Part shown: positions 1 through 9,384 of the stretch, in pieces
How positions within the stretch are numbered: position 1 is the first letter of the stretch
Layout of the letters: each line of letters opens with the position of its first letter
Assembly (NCBI GenBank): GCA_964399545.1
Contig: CAYNRG010000009.1
Span: 1-47,754, forward strand
Length of the DNA: 47,754 bases
Direction of reading: 5' to 3'
Source: CAYNRG01 sp964399545
GTDB taxonomy: Bacteria; Bacillota_I; Bacilli_A; Erysipelotrichales; Erysipelotrichaceae
The notes under the pieces: model-generated
What the model saw: the letters and a program-made list of their open reading frames with translations, nothing else
Databases searched by the model: none
Told to the model about the DNA's origin: nothing
Position numbers and translations under genes: made by a program

Positions 1-3000
1 ACATCACTTGTGAAAGTATCATCCACTGCTAACTCGACAAAAGCGGTTCCGCTCAATGTTGGTGTTTCTCCTGATATAACTGTTCCTGTTATCCCAAAAG
101 CCATATGAGCTCCATCTTCAGCAGCCTCATCACATTTAATATTTATGAAATGTTCTCCCGGAGTTTTTCCATATGTTCCTTTATCAACTTCTATTTCAGT
201 TGTATCCGTTAATTCTACACCTGTAACCAAATCATATCTCTTAAATTTGGAAGCCGCTAATATCTCAGCTACCCCTCCGTCTTCAACTTGTCCTACTCGT
301 TTAACAAAGTCCTCTGCATACATTATTTCATTTGTATCATTAACTACATGACTTTTTTCTCCAACAACAGCAACAACCGCTTTACCCGTAATTGTGTTTA
401 AGTCAGAATCAGTCGCACTCCAAGTAACAACAGTTATTCCTTCTACATTCTCATTAATTAAAGGAGCATGAGTAAAGGATGACCATAACTGTTCTTGCGT
501 ATCATAATCATCTGACAACTTCACAAAATCTTTTACAGTCGTTGTATCATCACCTTTTTGAATAATTATTGGATTCATCACACTCGCTTCTGGTTGACCC
601 GCTTGATGAACATCTGCCGTAATTGTCCTATTAATAGCACTATCTCCAGTAACTGTCAAACTAATGTTATGAACTCCCACTTCTTGTACAAAAGAAGCTT
701 TATTTATATTTAACAATCCATCAAGTTCCAATTCTTCTAACGTTATTTTATCAAAAATCTTAATTGTAGCTAGGTCAATGATAACACTATCTGCTGTATC
801 CACTTGACTATATCTAACACGGAAATTATCTGCATGAAGAATATATTTATCCCCAATAGTATACGTACCATCATTTACCAAAATTGTCCTTTGAAAAGCA
901 TCTGCTAAGTTTCCATCACTATCCATAGCATTGTATGATACTGCATAAATTCCAGAGGCATTCGTATCAAGTTCTGATGGAGTTGCTACAATTGTAATTG
1001 AACGACCATCTGCATCATCTTCAATATCTGTTACGCTCATACCTTCTAAAAGATTTAAAGACTGACTAAGCTCTACTTCAGTAAAGTTAGACCCACTTAT
1101 AATCGGTTTTTCTCCAGCTACAACGGTTCCGGTCACCACTCTTTGAGCAGTTGGATCTGCTACAATCGTTATCGTAATTCCTGGGTATATACCAACTATT
1201 TCATTATAGTCTTTCTTATCTATAGTGATTGTTGGGCGATTTTCTGCTTCTAATAAATCTCCAACAAGGTTGTAAATAGAAACTTTCGCTGTAGTACTAA
1301 TACCTCCCAAAGTGGTATCTACATTAGAAGGCCTAACTTGGAAGTCACTAGCGCCAAGAATATATTCATTTCCAAGAACATATGTTCCATCATTGACAAT
1401 AACAGCTCTTTCTTTATCAATTGTATTTCCATCGCTATCTCTTGCTGTCAAAACAACTTTATAAACACCTACTTGATTAGCATCAAAACCACCATTATCC
1501 TTCACTGTGAGGTCTATAGTTAAATCATCTATATCATCTTCTGTATCACTCACTGTCGCTCCGTCCAGTACAGTGGCGGATGTATCACCTTTGGTGATTA
1601 CTAAAACTCCCGCAGAAATATTAGGGTGTTCTCCTGCAGAAACTATTCCTTCAATAGTAATTTTAGCCGCTGTATCTTCTGTTACAGTGTAAGTAATCAT
1701 GTAATGCCCTAGAACCGCAGAATACCCACCATTACCTACTGTCAGACTTGGAGAACTCACTAGATTTCCTGTTGCTTTCTCATAGACCTTGACTTGCCCA
1801 TCGATAATAAGTTGTGCATCACTGGTATCGGTCACTTCACTGATTCGCTTTTCAAATCCATGTGCTTGAATAATATAGTTATCCCCAACCACATAGCTAC
1901 TATCTTTTACAAGTACTACACGTTGAGCTGTTGATGTATTCCCATCACTATCAGTTACACTATAAGTTACCACTGTAATTCCAAGTATATCCGTGTCGAT
2001 ATCCTTGTCTTTTGTAATTACTGTAATTTCACCATCTTCAATATCCGTTGCACTAACGCCTTCCATCAAATCAATTTCAGCATCATGCCCAACAGCTGTA
2101 AATCCTGGAACCGTTAATACAGGAGCATTACCTGGAATAACATTTCCAGTAACTGATTTTTCAACAGTATCACCAGTTACAGAGAACGTAATAGTGTATG
2201 AATTTACTACAGAAGTATATCCCCCTATATCTACTCCAATAAGCACATCTGAAGTAACATCCACTCCAGTCTTTTTATCTATTACTTGAACTTGAGCAGC
2301 ACCTTTAACCGCTGAATCACTGGTGTCTACAAGAGAAACTCTTCTTTCAAAGTCAAGTGCTCTCATTAGATAATTATCCCCTATCGCATAGGAACCATCA
2401 TTAACTAATACAATACGGTTGTGAAAAACATAGTTAGTATCTGAATCCTGAACTTCATAAACAACCTTATAAATTCCAGGTGTCTCTGTATCTACAGTGT
2501 CACCAGTTACTCCAATAATACCAGTCAAATCTCCATCTTCAACATCCACTGCACTTACTCCAGATAGTGAATCAAAAGTATCTCCAACCCCTAATAATGT
2601 GAATTCTGGAGCTGTTATTACTGGTTTTTTTCCACCTGTTACTTCTGCAGTGACTGTAGTGACTGGTGTTGCCCTATTCCCAAGTCCAATACGGATTGGG
2701 TAGCTTCCAACAGTTGCAGTATATCCTCCAAGCCTCACTGAATATGCTGGATCAACAATTACAGCTCCTGTTTTTTTATCCCAAGATTTTACTTCTGCTT
2801 TATTTAAAATTGTTTGGATATCATCCGTCCACTCTTGGACTCTGATTAAGAAACCTTTTGCATATAAAATTTCCTCAGTTCCTATAGTGAAATTTCCATC
2901 TGAAATAATCACAATTCGATCTTCCGTAGCTGTTGTTCCACCACTATCCGTCACCGAATAAGTGACTACATGGACACCAATGTCTAATGTTGTTAAATCA

Positions 3001-6000
3001 GGTGATGCAGTAAATTCATTAATTTGACCATCTTCTGTATCAAACACTGAAGCGCCTATTTTATAACTTTCTGCTGTCACACTTTCTTTAGGAACTTCCA
3101 ACACATCTGGCTCAAATAAGAAAACCGGAATATCATTGATATGTGCTTCTACTTGTCTAGAAGCTGTTGTGCCATCTCCATTTGTTATTGTGAAAATAAA
3201 TTCCGTATCCAAGTTATATTCTTGTGCCCATGCCGTAGCTCCCTCTGGTTGAGAGACCGCAACAGTAACTCCTTCAACAGGATTTCCTTGCTTGTCAAAA
3301 ACAGCAACTTCTGCACTTTTCATAATAAAGTCATCTGTAGCTAAATACTCATCATAATTAATCTCAAAATATGGCTTTGCGTAAAGAACATAATCTCCCA
3401 CAGCATATGTTCCATCATTGACTAAAACCATTCCTGTTTCTGTTGTTGTGTATCCTGCATTTTGTGCTTCATACGTAAATTCATAGAATCCTGCTGTATA
3501 TTTATCAATTCTGTTAATTGTAAATTCTGTATTTCGCGTTTTTCCATCGATAGTACCTGTTGTCCATGCTCCAAGTGAGCTGCTCACTGGGTCATATCCT
3601 GTAATATACACTTTATCATTAAAATTCACATCAGGTCGAACATACGCAGTTACCCCTGAATCTTCTCTAACTTTAAAATTGGTTGTTGTTACTTCGGTAA
3701 ATTCAGGAACATCTAAAATTGGTTCTGCTGTCACTTCAAAAACTGTTGTTTCAATATAGCTATTGTATGTAATCCCTTTGGAATCTGTTACTGAACGATA
3801 ACTTTCAATCACATAAAAACCTGGACTAAACCCACTCACATTTAAAACAACTTCTTCATCTGTGACTTTTGCTTTCGTCTTTGGAATTACAGGTGTGCCA
3901 ACTGTACCAGTTTCATTATTATATCTAGACACTGTGTAAGTTGAATAGACATCATGACTTGCTAACCCAGGCTTAGTTGGATCAAGTCCATAGCGTTTAT
4001 TATATTTGGGACCCACGTTAATTGTCGCAGGATTCTTTGTGTTATCTTCTGAAGTTCCATTTAAAAATGTATGCGTAGGAGCTGCTACACTAATTCCTCC
4101 ATATAACATGTATTCTCCCGAAACTCGAGCATTCGTTCCATACTTACGTCCATCCAAATCCCAGTTTTGATGATTCGAGCCAATAAGTGAATCGGAAACA
4201 CTTGGGTAATACTCTGTAGTTCGAATAGTCGATTCTCCTGGAATATTAGATGGAAATATTAAAGTTGTTGCCGCTGCTGCATTCCGACTATAACTTTTTA
4301 CCGCTGCTCGCAGCAATCCATCTTGGTCCACGGCTAAAGATCCATTCCATAACCCAATAAAATGTTCCCTTTTGATATTTTCAGTTTTGTTCCAGTTCGT
4401 CGATTGGAATTGGTAGTTCTCTTCTCCTACCGCCTCAATAGGAATTGGATAACGAATGTAACCCCAGTTATTTATCGCTACACCAAAAGTATAAATGCTA
4501 CCATTAGCTGCGTAGTTTTCAACTCTTGCTCCAGCAGCCATACTTACTTCTGAACCCATCATAAAAGTTCCATCGTTTTTTCGATAGGCCATAGTCAATA
4601 CTGTGTCATAAATTTTATCTACATCTACTAAGTCAATATTCTCATTAAATTTTCGTGTATCCCATCGATTCATGATGGAGCTTGCTCCCCAAGAACCTGT
4701 GCTATTCCCATAGTTACGTGCTGTTTTATTGCTGTTTCCATCCCAACCATCAAAAGTGTTGGTGAAACCCGAACCACTCACATTCCCCCATGTACTTAAT
4801 CCTGTCGTATAAACTTTCCCAGATGTAGTGACAATATGTGTCAAATAATAATTCCCCACCATAACAATTTGTTTTACACTACCAGGCTCTAGCGCAGTAA
4901 CAGATTTATCTTGATTGACTACTTTAATTTCATGAATTCCAGCTGGGCTAACATCAAGTCCAACTCCCGCACGCCCTTGAGCATTATCCGACGCTGCATA
5001 ATATCCAGTTGAAGTTTCTAAAATGAAGGATCTTGCAAAGAACGGACGCGCTTCGTTTTCAGCGCCTCCTCCTAAAGACCAAATTCTCTTAGCAATTCCA
5101 TTTTCTGGTAGAGCAATTTCACGGAAACTGCGCTGAATACCATTCAACGTTGCCTCGCCTGGAACTACTTGTTCTGCAGAGAACCAGTTTCTTAAATCTC
5201 CTCGACCATATAATTTCCCTTGATCTGTAACAACATAAACAGCATCATAAGCAAGGACAGCATCCACAACCATTCCGTCTACTTCACTTAAATCCATTTT
5301 ATTCCATGTCGTTGTTATCAATCCTGAATATGAAAATTCATTCGCCCTTTGAACACCTGTATACCAAATTTCTCCAGTAGATGTTAGAAGCATATTTTTA
5401 TCCTCTTCTCCATCCATTTTAATAATTTGTCCAGTATAGGGTCCACCAGTAAAAATTGCTGGCTGATAAGTGTAATTAGTTGTTGAACCTCCAATACCTA
5501 AAGTATATTGGTTATTCATATCTCCAACAAGCATTAACGTTGTTGCTCCAGCCGGAACATATGCAGTCCACCCTGTATTCCAAGCGTGACCATTATTCCC
5601 AGCCCAAACTTGATAAACTTCTTCCCCGAAATGATTCTTTACTTGCCCCGGGCGTACATACCAATACCCATCGCTATTTTCCACAATACCAACAGGGTCA
5701 ATTGTATAGCTACCTTCTTCTGGAAGTTGTAATTCTCCAGCTAAAAAACTAGCTGTCTTTCCTACCAAGGGATTAGAAATGCTAGACTTGGTTATTTCTA
5801 ATTCGCTCGATTCTATATCTTGAGGGTCCACTTCAGTTTGCAAGGAAGTTTCAGTGCTTTCTTCCGAATTTAGATTTCCCTCATTTGCATTAACCAAACT
5901 TCTAGCACCTACATTCACCATGAACAGCATAAAAACAAGTAGATTTATTAAAACTACTTTAAACTGTCTTTTCCTTTTAATATTTTTCCTTCTAGATTTC

Positions 6001-6005
6001 TGCAT
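1..6005 (-). CDS. Giant secreted repeat protein, Ig-like surface adhesin, C-terminus cut by window edge
   Basis: The minus-strand reading frame starts at the ATG at 6003-6005 behind an AGGGGG site and runs off the left edge after 2,001 codons. I translated it by hand and met no stop. Residues 1-40 form a signal peptide: a Lys/Arg-rich start, a hydrophobic stretch around NLLVFMLFMV, and a likely cut near NANEG. Residues about 60-750 contain spaced strands such as GKLYGRGD and GKVYTTGLSTWG, which resemble divergent RCC1-like propeller blades (inference). From about plus position 3720 down to the edge, seven modules of 505-530 bp repeat. Each carries a D-x-EDGDLT-like strand, a DSDGNT turn and a VNDGxYxIGDxYIL boundary, as in bacterial Ig-like (DUF5011-type) surface repeats. 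The anchor is outside the window. An adhesin or cell-surface role is inferred. Confidence 0.85.
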   Translation of the reverse strand, partial: MQKSRRKNIKRKRQFKVVLINLLVFMLFMVNVGARSLVNANEGNLNSEESTETSLQTEVDPQDIESSELEITKSSISNPLVGKTASFLAGELQLPEEGSYTIDPVGIVENSDGYWYVRPGQVKNHFGEEVYQVWAGNNGHAWNTGWTAYVPAGATTLMLVGDMNNQYTLGIGGSTTNYTYQPAIFTGGPYTGQIIKMDGEEDKNMLLTSTGEIWYTGVQRANEFSYSGLITTTWNKMDLSEVDGMVVDAVLAYDAVYVVTDQGKLYGRGDLRNWFSAEQVVPGEATLNGIQRSFREIALPENGIAKRIWSLGGGAENEARPFFARSFILETSTGYYAASDNAQGRAGVGLDVSPAGIHEIKVVNQDKSVTALEPGSVKQIVMVGNYYLTHIVTTSGKVYTTGLSTWGNVSGSGFTNTFDGWDGNSNKTARNYGNSTGSWGASSIMNRWDTRKFNENIDLVDVDKIYDTVLTMAYRKNDGTFMMGSEVSMAAGARVENYAANGSIYTFGVAINNWGYIRYPIPIEAVGEENYQFQSTNWNKTENIKREHFIGLWNGSLAVDQDGLLRAAVKSYSRNAAAATTLIFPSNIPGESTIRTTEYYPSVSDSLIGSNHQNWDLDGRKYGTNARVSGEYMLYGGISVAAPTHTFLNGTSEDNTKNPATINVGPKYNKRYGLDPTKPGLASHDVYSTYTVSRYNNETGTVGTPVIPKTKAKVTDEEVVLNVSGFSPGFYVIESYRSVTDSKGITYNSYIETTVFEVTAEPILDVPEFTEVTTTNFKVREDSGVTAYVRPDVNFNDKVYITGYDPVSSSLGAWTTGTIDGKTRNTEFTINRIDKYTAGFYEFTYEAQNAGYTTTETGMVLVNDGTYAVGDYVLYAKPYFEINYDEYLATDDFIMKSAEVAVFDKQGNPVEGVTVAVSQPEGATAWAQEYNLDTEFIFTITNGDGTTASRQVEAHINDIPVFLFEPDVLEVPKESVTAESYKIGASVFDTEDGQINEFTASPDLTTLDIGVHVVTYSVTDSGGTTATEDRIVIISDGNFTIGTEEILYAKGFLIRVQEWTDDIQTILNKAEVKSWDKKTGAVIVDPAYSVRLGGYTATVGSYPIRIGLGNRATPVTTVTAEVTGGKKPVITAPEFTLLGVGDTFDSLSGVSAVDVEDGDLTGIIGVTGDTVDTETPGIYKVVYEVQDSDTNYVFHNRIVLVNDGSYAIGDNYLMRALDFERRVSLVDTSDSAVKGAAQVQVIDKKTGVDVTSDVLIGVDIGGYTSVVNSYTITFSVTGDTVEKSVTGNVIPGNAPVLTVPGFTAVGHDAEIDLMEGVSATDIEDGEITVITKDKDIDTDILGITVVTYSVTDSDGNTSTAQRVVLVKDSSYVVGDNYIIQAHGFEKRISEVTDTSDAQLIIDGQVKVYEKATGNLVSSPSLTVGNGGYSAVLGHYMITYTVTEDTAAKITIEGIVSAGEHPNISAGVLVITKGDTSATVLDGATVSDTEDDIDDLTIDLTVKDNGGFDANQVGVYKVVLTARDSDGNTIDKERAVIVNDGTYVLGNEYILGASDFQVRPSNVDTTLGGISTTAKVSIYNLVGDLLEAENRPTITIDKKDYNEIVGIYPGITITIVADPTAQRVVTGTVVAGEKPIISGSNFTEVELSQSLNLLEGMSVTDIEDDADGRSITIVATPSELDTNASGIYAVSYNAMDSDGNLADAFQRTILVNDGTYTIGDKYILHADNFRVRYSQVDTADSVIIDLATIKIFDKITLEELELDGLLNINKASFVQEVGVHNISLTVTGDSAINRTITADVHQAGQPEASVMNPIIIQKGDDTTTVKDFVKLSDDYDTQEQLWSSFTHAPLINENVEGITVVTWSATDSDLNTITGKAVVAVVGEKSHVVNDTNEIMYAEDFVKRVGQVEDGGVAEILAASKFKRYDLVTGVELTDTTEIEVDKGTYGKTPGEHFINIKCDEAAEDGAHMAFGITGTVISGETPTLSGTAFVELAVDDTFTSD
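320..3720 (-). repeat. Seven tandem ~510-bp modules inside the giant surface protein
   Basis: The boundary motif (VNDG-x-Y-x-(I/V)-G-D-x-Y-(I/L)-L-x-A-x-x-F) recurs at plus positions near 3400, 2890, 2385, 1880, 1375, 860 and 335. The spacings are about 503-528 bp, or roughly 170 residues. The modules are diverged at nucleotide level, so this is an old protein-level array and not a recent DNA duplication. Confidence 0.8.
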
Positions 6006-6060
6006 AACTCTACGTACCCCCTATTTTTCTACAAATTTCATATATTTTCTTCCATCTTTT

Positions 6061-6089
6061 ATTATATTCTTAAATAATTAGTTTTTCAA
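6061..6089 (-). promoter_or_regulatory. Sigma-A-type promoter of the giant surface protein gene
   Basis: Read on the minus strand, TTGAAA at 6084-6089 is followed by a 17-bp spacer and TATAAT at 6061-6066. The predicted start point is about 50 bases upstream of the ATG at 6005. Confidence 0.7.
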
Positions 6090-6162
6090 CTATTTAGACT
6101 AACTTTGTTAAGATTTTAAAAATTGAATTTTCTATCGTTTTGTCACAAAATAGCCACTTTCC

Positions 6163-6714
6163 TTATTCTTTGATTAATTCTAAAATTTTCTTTTCCACTT
6201 CCGACACATCTTCCATAGGTTCAAACCTTTTCACCACTTCGCCATTTCGCGAAACAAGAAACTTCGTGAAATTCCACTTAATATCTGGATTTTTCATATA
6301 TTTGGGAAACACTTTCCCAACAAGCTTTTCCAAAAGTTGAAGAAAACTGTATTTAGAATGGAGCCCGTTAAAGCCTTGCTCTTTAATCAAATAAGAAAAT
6401 AATGGACTCGCCTTCTCACCTTTTACATCAACTTTCGAAAATCGTGGAAATGTTGTTCCATAATTTAACACACAAAAATTCTCTATCTCTTTCATTGTTC
6501 CTGGAGCCTGACCACCAAACTGATTACAAGGAAAATCTAAAATTTCAAAGCCTTGCTCTCTAAACTTCTTATATAGAGCCTCTAACTCAGTATATTGAGG
6601 AGTAAACCCGCACTCTGTCGCCGTATTCACAATCAACAGTACTTTCCCCTCATATTCACGGAGTAATTTTTTTTCACCTTCTTTGGTCACTACCTCAAAA
6701 TTATATATCATCAT
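6163..6714 (-). CDS. Glutathione peroxidase family thiol peroxidase (Cys type)
   Basis: This 183-residue protein matches the glutathione peroxidase (GPx/BsaA) family, which reduces hydroperoxides with a thioredoxin-like fold. The peroxidatic cysteine is Cys35 in NTATECGFTPQY. The active-site Gln69 lies in the FPCNQFGGQ motif, and the Trp-Asn pair in DIKWNF completes the tetrad. Cys63 and Cys81 are further thiols. It has Cys where animal enzymes have selenocysteine, and bacterial members of this type are usually thioredoxin-dependent. There is no signal peptide, so it is cytoplasmic. A GGAGGT site lies 5 bases before the first of two adjacent ATGs. It appears to be a single-gene unit between the surface protein and the tRNA array. 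Confidence 0.93.
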   Translation of the reverse strand: MMIYNFEVVTKEGEKKLLREYEGKVLLIVNTATECGFTPQYTELEALYKKFREQGFEILDFPCNQFGGQAPGTMKEIENFCVLNYGTTFPRFSKVDVKGEKASPLFSYLIKEQGFNGLHSKYSFLQLLEKLVGKVFPKYMKNPDIKWNFTKFLVSRNGEVVKRFEPMEDVSEVEKKILELIKE

Positions 6715-6927
6715 TCTCTACCTCCATCTTTCAAGTTTATACAATCAAAACAATCAACATACTGCTAACTATTTATACTATCTTAACAATTATTTAACAT
6801 ATAAGAAAGGGATCTTCCCTATATTTTCACCCTATTTTACCTCTTTCACCATAAATATTAAAGAAATTTACTCTTAATAGAGCCTTCAATAATCTGATTG
6901 TCTAGAAAAGTGAAATGATTTACGCAC

Positions 6928-6957
6928 AAAAAAATCAATTTATTATTCATAAATTGA
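6928..6957 (-). terminator. Intrinsic terminator of the tRNA array
   Basis: A perfect 8-bp stem (6935-6942 with 6950-6957) and a 7-base loop are followed on the minus strand by seven T residues (6928-6934). It lies just beyond the last tRNA. Confidence 0.75.
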
Positions 6958-6970
6958 CTTATTTTAAATT

Positions 6971-7044
6971 TGGAGCGGATGATGGGAATCGAACCCACGT
7001 AGTCAGCTTGGAAGGCTGAAGTTCTACCATTGAACTACATCCGC
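6971..7044 (-). tRNA. tRNA-Gly(TCC)
   Basis: Minus-strand cloverleaf with anticodon loop CTTCCAA, a GGTTCGATTCC T-arm, acceptor GCGGATG paired with CATCCGC, and an encoded CCA end. Last gene of the array. Confidence 0.95.
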
Positions 7045-7055
7045 ATTTTTAGAAA

Positions 7056-7131
7056 TGGTGTCCCGGAGAGGAATCGAACCTCCGACCCACTGATTAAAAG
7101 TCAGTTGCTCTACCACCTGAGCTACCGGGAC
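7056..7131 (-). tRNA. tRNA-Lys(TTT)
   Basis: Minus-strand cloverleaf with anticodon loop CTTTTAA, acceptor GTCCCGG paired with CCGGGAC, and an encoded CCA end. Confidence 0.95.
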
Positions 7132-7146
7132 AAGAATTAAAATAAT

Positions 7147-7221
7147 TGGCTGGGGCACCTGGGTTCGAACCAGGGAATGTCAGAGTCAAAGTCTGATGCC
7201 TTACCACTTGGCTATGCCCCA
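7147..7221 (-). tRNA. tRNA-Gln(TTG)
   Basis: Minus-strand cloverleaf with anticodon loop CTTTGAC, acceptor TGGGGCA paired with TGCCCCA, and an encoded CCA end. Confidence 0.95.
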
Positions 7222-7268
7222 ATTAGGCTACTACAGCCCACTTTTCTATCCCTTAAATGACATAGAAA

Positions 7269-7353
7269 TGGTGGAGAGGGGCAGATTCGAACTGCCGAAC
7301 TCGTAGAGAATTGATTTACAGTCAACCGCGTTTAGCCACTTCGCTACCTCTCC
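7269..7353 (-). tRNA. tRNA-Tyr(GTA)
   Basis: Minus-strand tRNA with a long variable arm, anticodon loop CTGTAAA, acceptor GGAGAGG paired with CCTCTCC, and an encoded CCA end. Confidence 0.95.
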
Positions 7354-7372
7354 AGATAGGTTTTGATATAAA

Positions 7373-7448
7373 TGGTGCCGACTATAGGAATCGAACCTAC
7401 AACCTATTGATTACAAATCAATTGCTCTGCCAATTGAGCTAAGTCGGC
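7373..7448 (-). tRNA. tRNA-Thr(TGT)
   Basis: Minus-strand cloverleaf with anticodon loop TTTGTAA, acceptor GCCGACT paired with AGTCGGC, and an encoded CCA end. Confidence 0.95.
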
Positions 7449-7497
7449 AATTGTGAGGAATTCATGAAAAACCTCATTCCTACCGTTTTATTTAAAA

Positions 7498-7573
7498 TGG
7501 TGGAGGCTAACGGGCTCGAACCGCTGACCCTCTGCTTGTAAGGCAGATGCTCTACCAACTGAGCTAAGCCTCC
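7498..7573 (-). tRNA. tRNA-Val(TAC)
   Basis: Minus-strand cloverleaf with anticodon loop CTTACAA, acceptor GGAGGCT paired with AGCCTCC, and an encoded CCA end. First gene of the array. Confidence 0.95.
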
Positions 7574-7604
7574 ATCTTTCACACTCAAACCAAAGTGCCT
7601 TATA

Positions 7605-7633
7605 AATATATCACAGGTTTTTCATCTAGTCAA
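7605..7633 (-). promoter_or_regulatory. Promoter of the six-gene tRNA array
   Basis: On the minus strand, TTGACT (7628-7633) and TATATT (7605-7610) are separated by exactly 17 bp. Transcription would start about 25 bases before tRNA-Val. Confidence 0.75.
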
Positions 7634-7741
7634 CACAAAAAATAGATTTTTCTTTTTTTTTTTGATATACTTAATTTCATACAGGAAATAAGGCTGTTCA
7701 AAATCATTTTTTGACCCTTATGACTAAGGAGGTTAACATTC

Positions 7742-8164
7742 ATGTATAGTGTTTTTAATTCTGAAATTTTAAATCGTAATCAACGTTTTATTAAAGCGTT
7801 AATTGCAGGTTCTATTGCTGCTGTCGCATTTGCTCTTGCTTTCGCTTTTCTCACTCACTTTATCACAAAGTATATCCTCTCTTTTCTTTATATTTTTATT
7901 GGAATGGGAATCGGAACAGTTATACAGCGATATGGTCATGGTGTTCAATTGAAATTTTCTATTCTAGGTGCCGTTTTAACTATTCTATCTTTTATTCTTT
8001 TCCATATTTTCCTAATTATATTTAGTTTCCCTGCACCTTTATCAACTTTATTGCCACATATCCCTGAAATGGTGATACTTCTATACTCTGATTTATCCCT
8101 ATCCACATTCTTTTTTCAAGGATTAGGTGTTTTTGCCGCTTTTGACAGTGCAAGGATTTTATAA
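7742..8164 (+). CDS. Small integral membrane protein of unknown function, translationally coupled to alr
   Basis: This 140-residue protein has about four hydrophobic segments (residues roughly 18-40, 44-62, 72-98 and 120-137) and no soluble domain. I do not recognise a family. An AGGAGG site lies at 7728-7733. The stop codon shares one base with the ATG of the alanine racemase gene, so the two are probably co-translated. Context suggests, but does not show, a role near cell-wall precursor supply. Confidence 0.75.
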   Translation: MYSVFNSEILNRNQRFIKALIAGSIAAVAFALAFAFLTHFITKYILSFLYIFIGMGIGTVIQRYGHGVQLKFSILGAVLTILSFILFHIFLIIFSFPAPLSTLLPHIPEMVILLYSDLSLSTFFFQGLGVFAAFDSARIL

Positions 8165-9276
8165 TGTTTCGCTCTAGTTGGATCGAAATTAACCTCGATG
8201 CTTTACGGCACAACCTTCAAGTTGTAAAAAAAAGAACAGATAAAGAAATTATTTGTGTCATCAAAGCTAATGGGTATGGTAGCGGAGACTATCCCATTAT
8301 TAAAACTGCTCTTCAAGAGGGTATAAAAACTTTTGCCGTTTCTAGTTTAGATGAGGCTATCGTTCTTCGGAACGAAGGAATTGAACAGAATATTTTAATT
8401 TTAGGCTATGTTCATCCTAAACATATCTCACTTTGTGCTCAGTATAAGTTGATTGCAACCATTGTTTCTTTGGATTGGTTAGAAAAAGTTATAAAACAAA
8501 ATCCCATTGGTTTAGATGTCCATTTAAAAATAGATACTGGTATGAATCGTATCGGAGTGAAGTCAATCGAAGAGGCAAAATCTGCTCTTGACTTGTGTCT
8601 AGAAAACAACATTCACCTTGAAGGAATTTATACGCATTTCGCTTGCTCAGACATCGAAGATCAAAAAATGACAAAAAAACAATTCACACAGTTCAAATCT
8701 ATTGTGGAAAATTTAAATTATTCTTTCAAGTATATCCACACTTCAAACTCTGACGCCATTTTTTCATTTGAAGATAATTTAAGCAACGCCGTTCGCTTAG
8801 GAGTTTCAATGTTCGGCATCTCTACCTATTCAACAGAATTAAAGCCCGTCTTTTCTTTATACTCTTCCCTATCCTGCATAAAAATTGTACCTAAAGGTGA
8901 AAGCGTTAGCTATGGAGCTAGTTACACCACCCTTAAAGATGAAATCATTGGCACTCTACCCATCGGTTATGCTGATGGATGGTGGAGAAAAAATCAGGGA
9001 AGACACGTTTGGATTGACGGAGAGTTAGTTCCTCTTGTCGGACGCATTTGCATGGATCAATGCATGATTCAACTCTCTTCTAAAAAACCCATCGATACAC
9101 CTGTTGAACTTTTTGGAAATCATATCCCCATTGAACAAGTAGCAAAAGAACTAGATACAATACCTTACGAAATTCTAACTTCTTTAAGCGAACGACTAAC
9201 TCGAATTTATATTCGCAATTGTCACCCTGTTGCTGAGTTCAATGCTCGTCTATTTAGATCATCACAAAACAAATAA
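8164..9276 (+). CDS. alr: Alanine racemase
   Basis: This 370-residue PLP-dependent fold-III racemase converts L- to D-alanine for peptidoglycan. Lys34 in VIKANGYGSG is the Schiff-base lysine. Tyr250 in SVSYGASY is the second catalytic base. The VGRICMDQ motif (around 292-299) contributes to the active site of the partner subunit. The length fits the family. The KANGYGSG variant of the usual KANAYGHG is slightly off-consensus, so a related amino-acid racemase cannot be fully excluded. It overlaps the upstream membrane protein by one base and ends at a strong terminator. Confidence 0.93.
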   Translation: MFRSSWIEINLDALRHNLQVVKKRTDKEIICVIKANGYGSGDYPIIKTALQEGIKTFAVSSLDEAIVLRNEGIEQNILILGYVHPKHISLCAQYKLIATIVSLDWLEKVIKQNPIGLDVHLKIDTGMNRIGVKSIEEAKSALDLCLENNIHLEGIYTHFACSDIEDQKMTKKQFTQFKSIVENLNYSFKYIHTSNSDAIFSFEDNLSNAVRLGVSMFGISTYSTELKPVFSLYSSLSCIKIVPKGESVSYGASYTTLKDEIIGTLPIGYADGWWRKNQGRHVWIDGELVPLVGRICMDQCMIQLSSKKPIDTPVELFGNHIPIEQVAKELDTIPYEILTSLSERLTRIYIRNCHPVAEFNARLFRSSQNK

Positions 9277-9292
9277 ATACACCTTATATAAG

Positions 9293-9346
9293 AAATGGCA
9301 AAGTGGATTACTTTCTTTAGAAAGCCCCTCGTTGCCATTTTTTTAT
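9293..9346 (+). terminator. Intrinsic terminator after alr
   Basis: A 9-bp stem (9293-9301 with 9332-9340) encloses a smaller CTTTC/GAAAG hairpin and is followed by a T run to 9344. Confidence 0.75.
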
Positions 9347-9384
9347 TAGATAACCTTCTCTTTTCCCATTCAGTTCAATCTTCG

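Noticed and set aside
1..6005. Search for CRISPR arrays in the periodic region
   Set aside because: The periodicity is about 510 bp and protein-level; no short direct repeats with unique spacers were seen.
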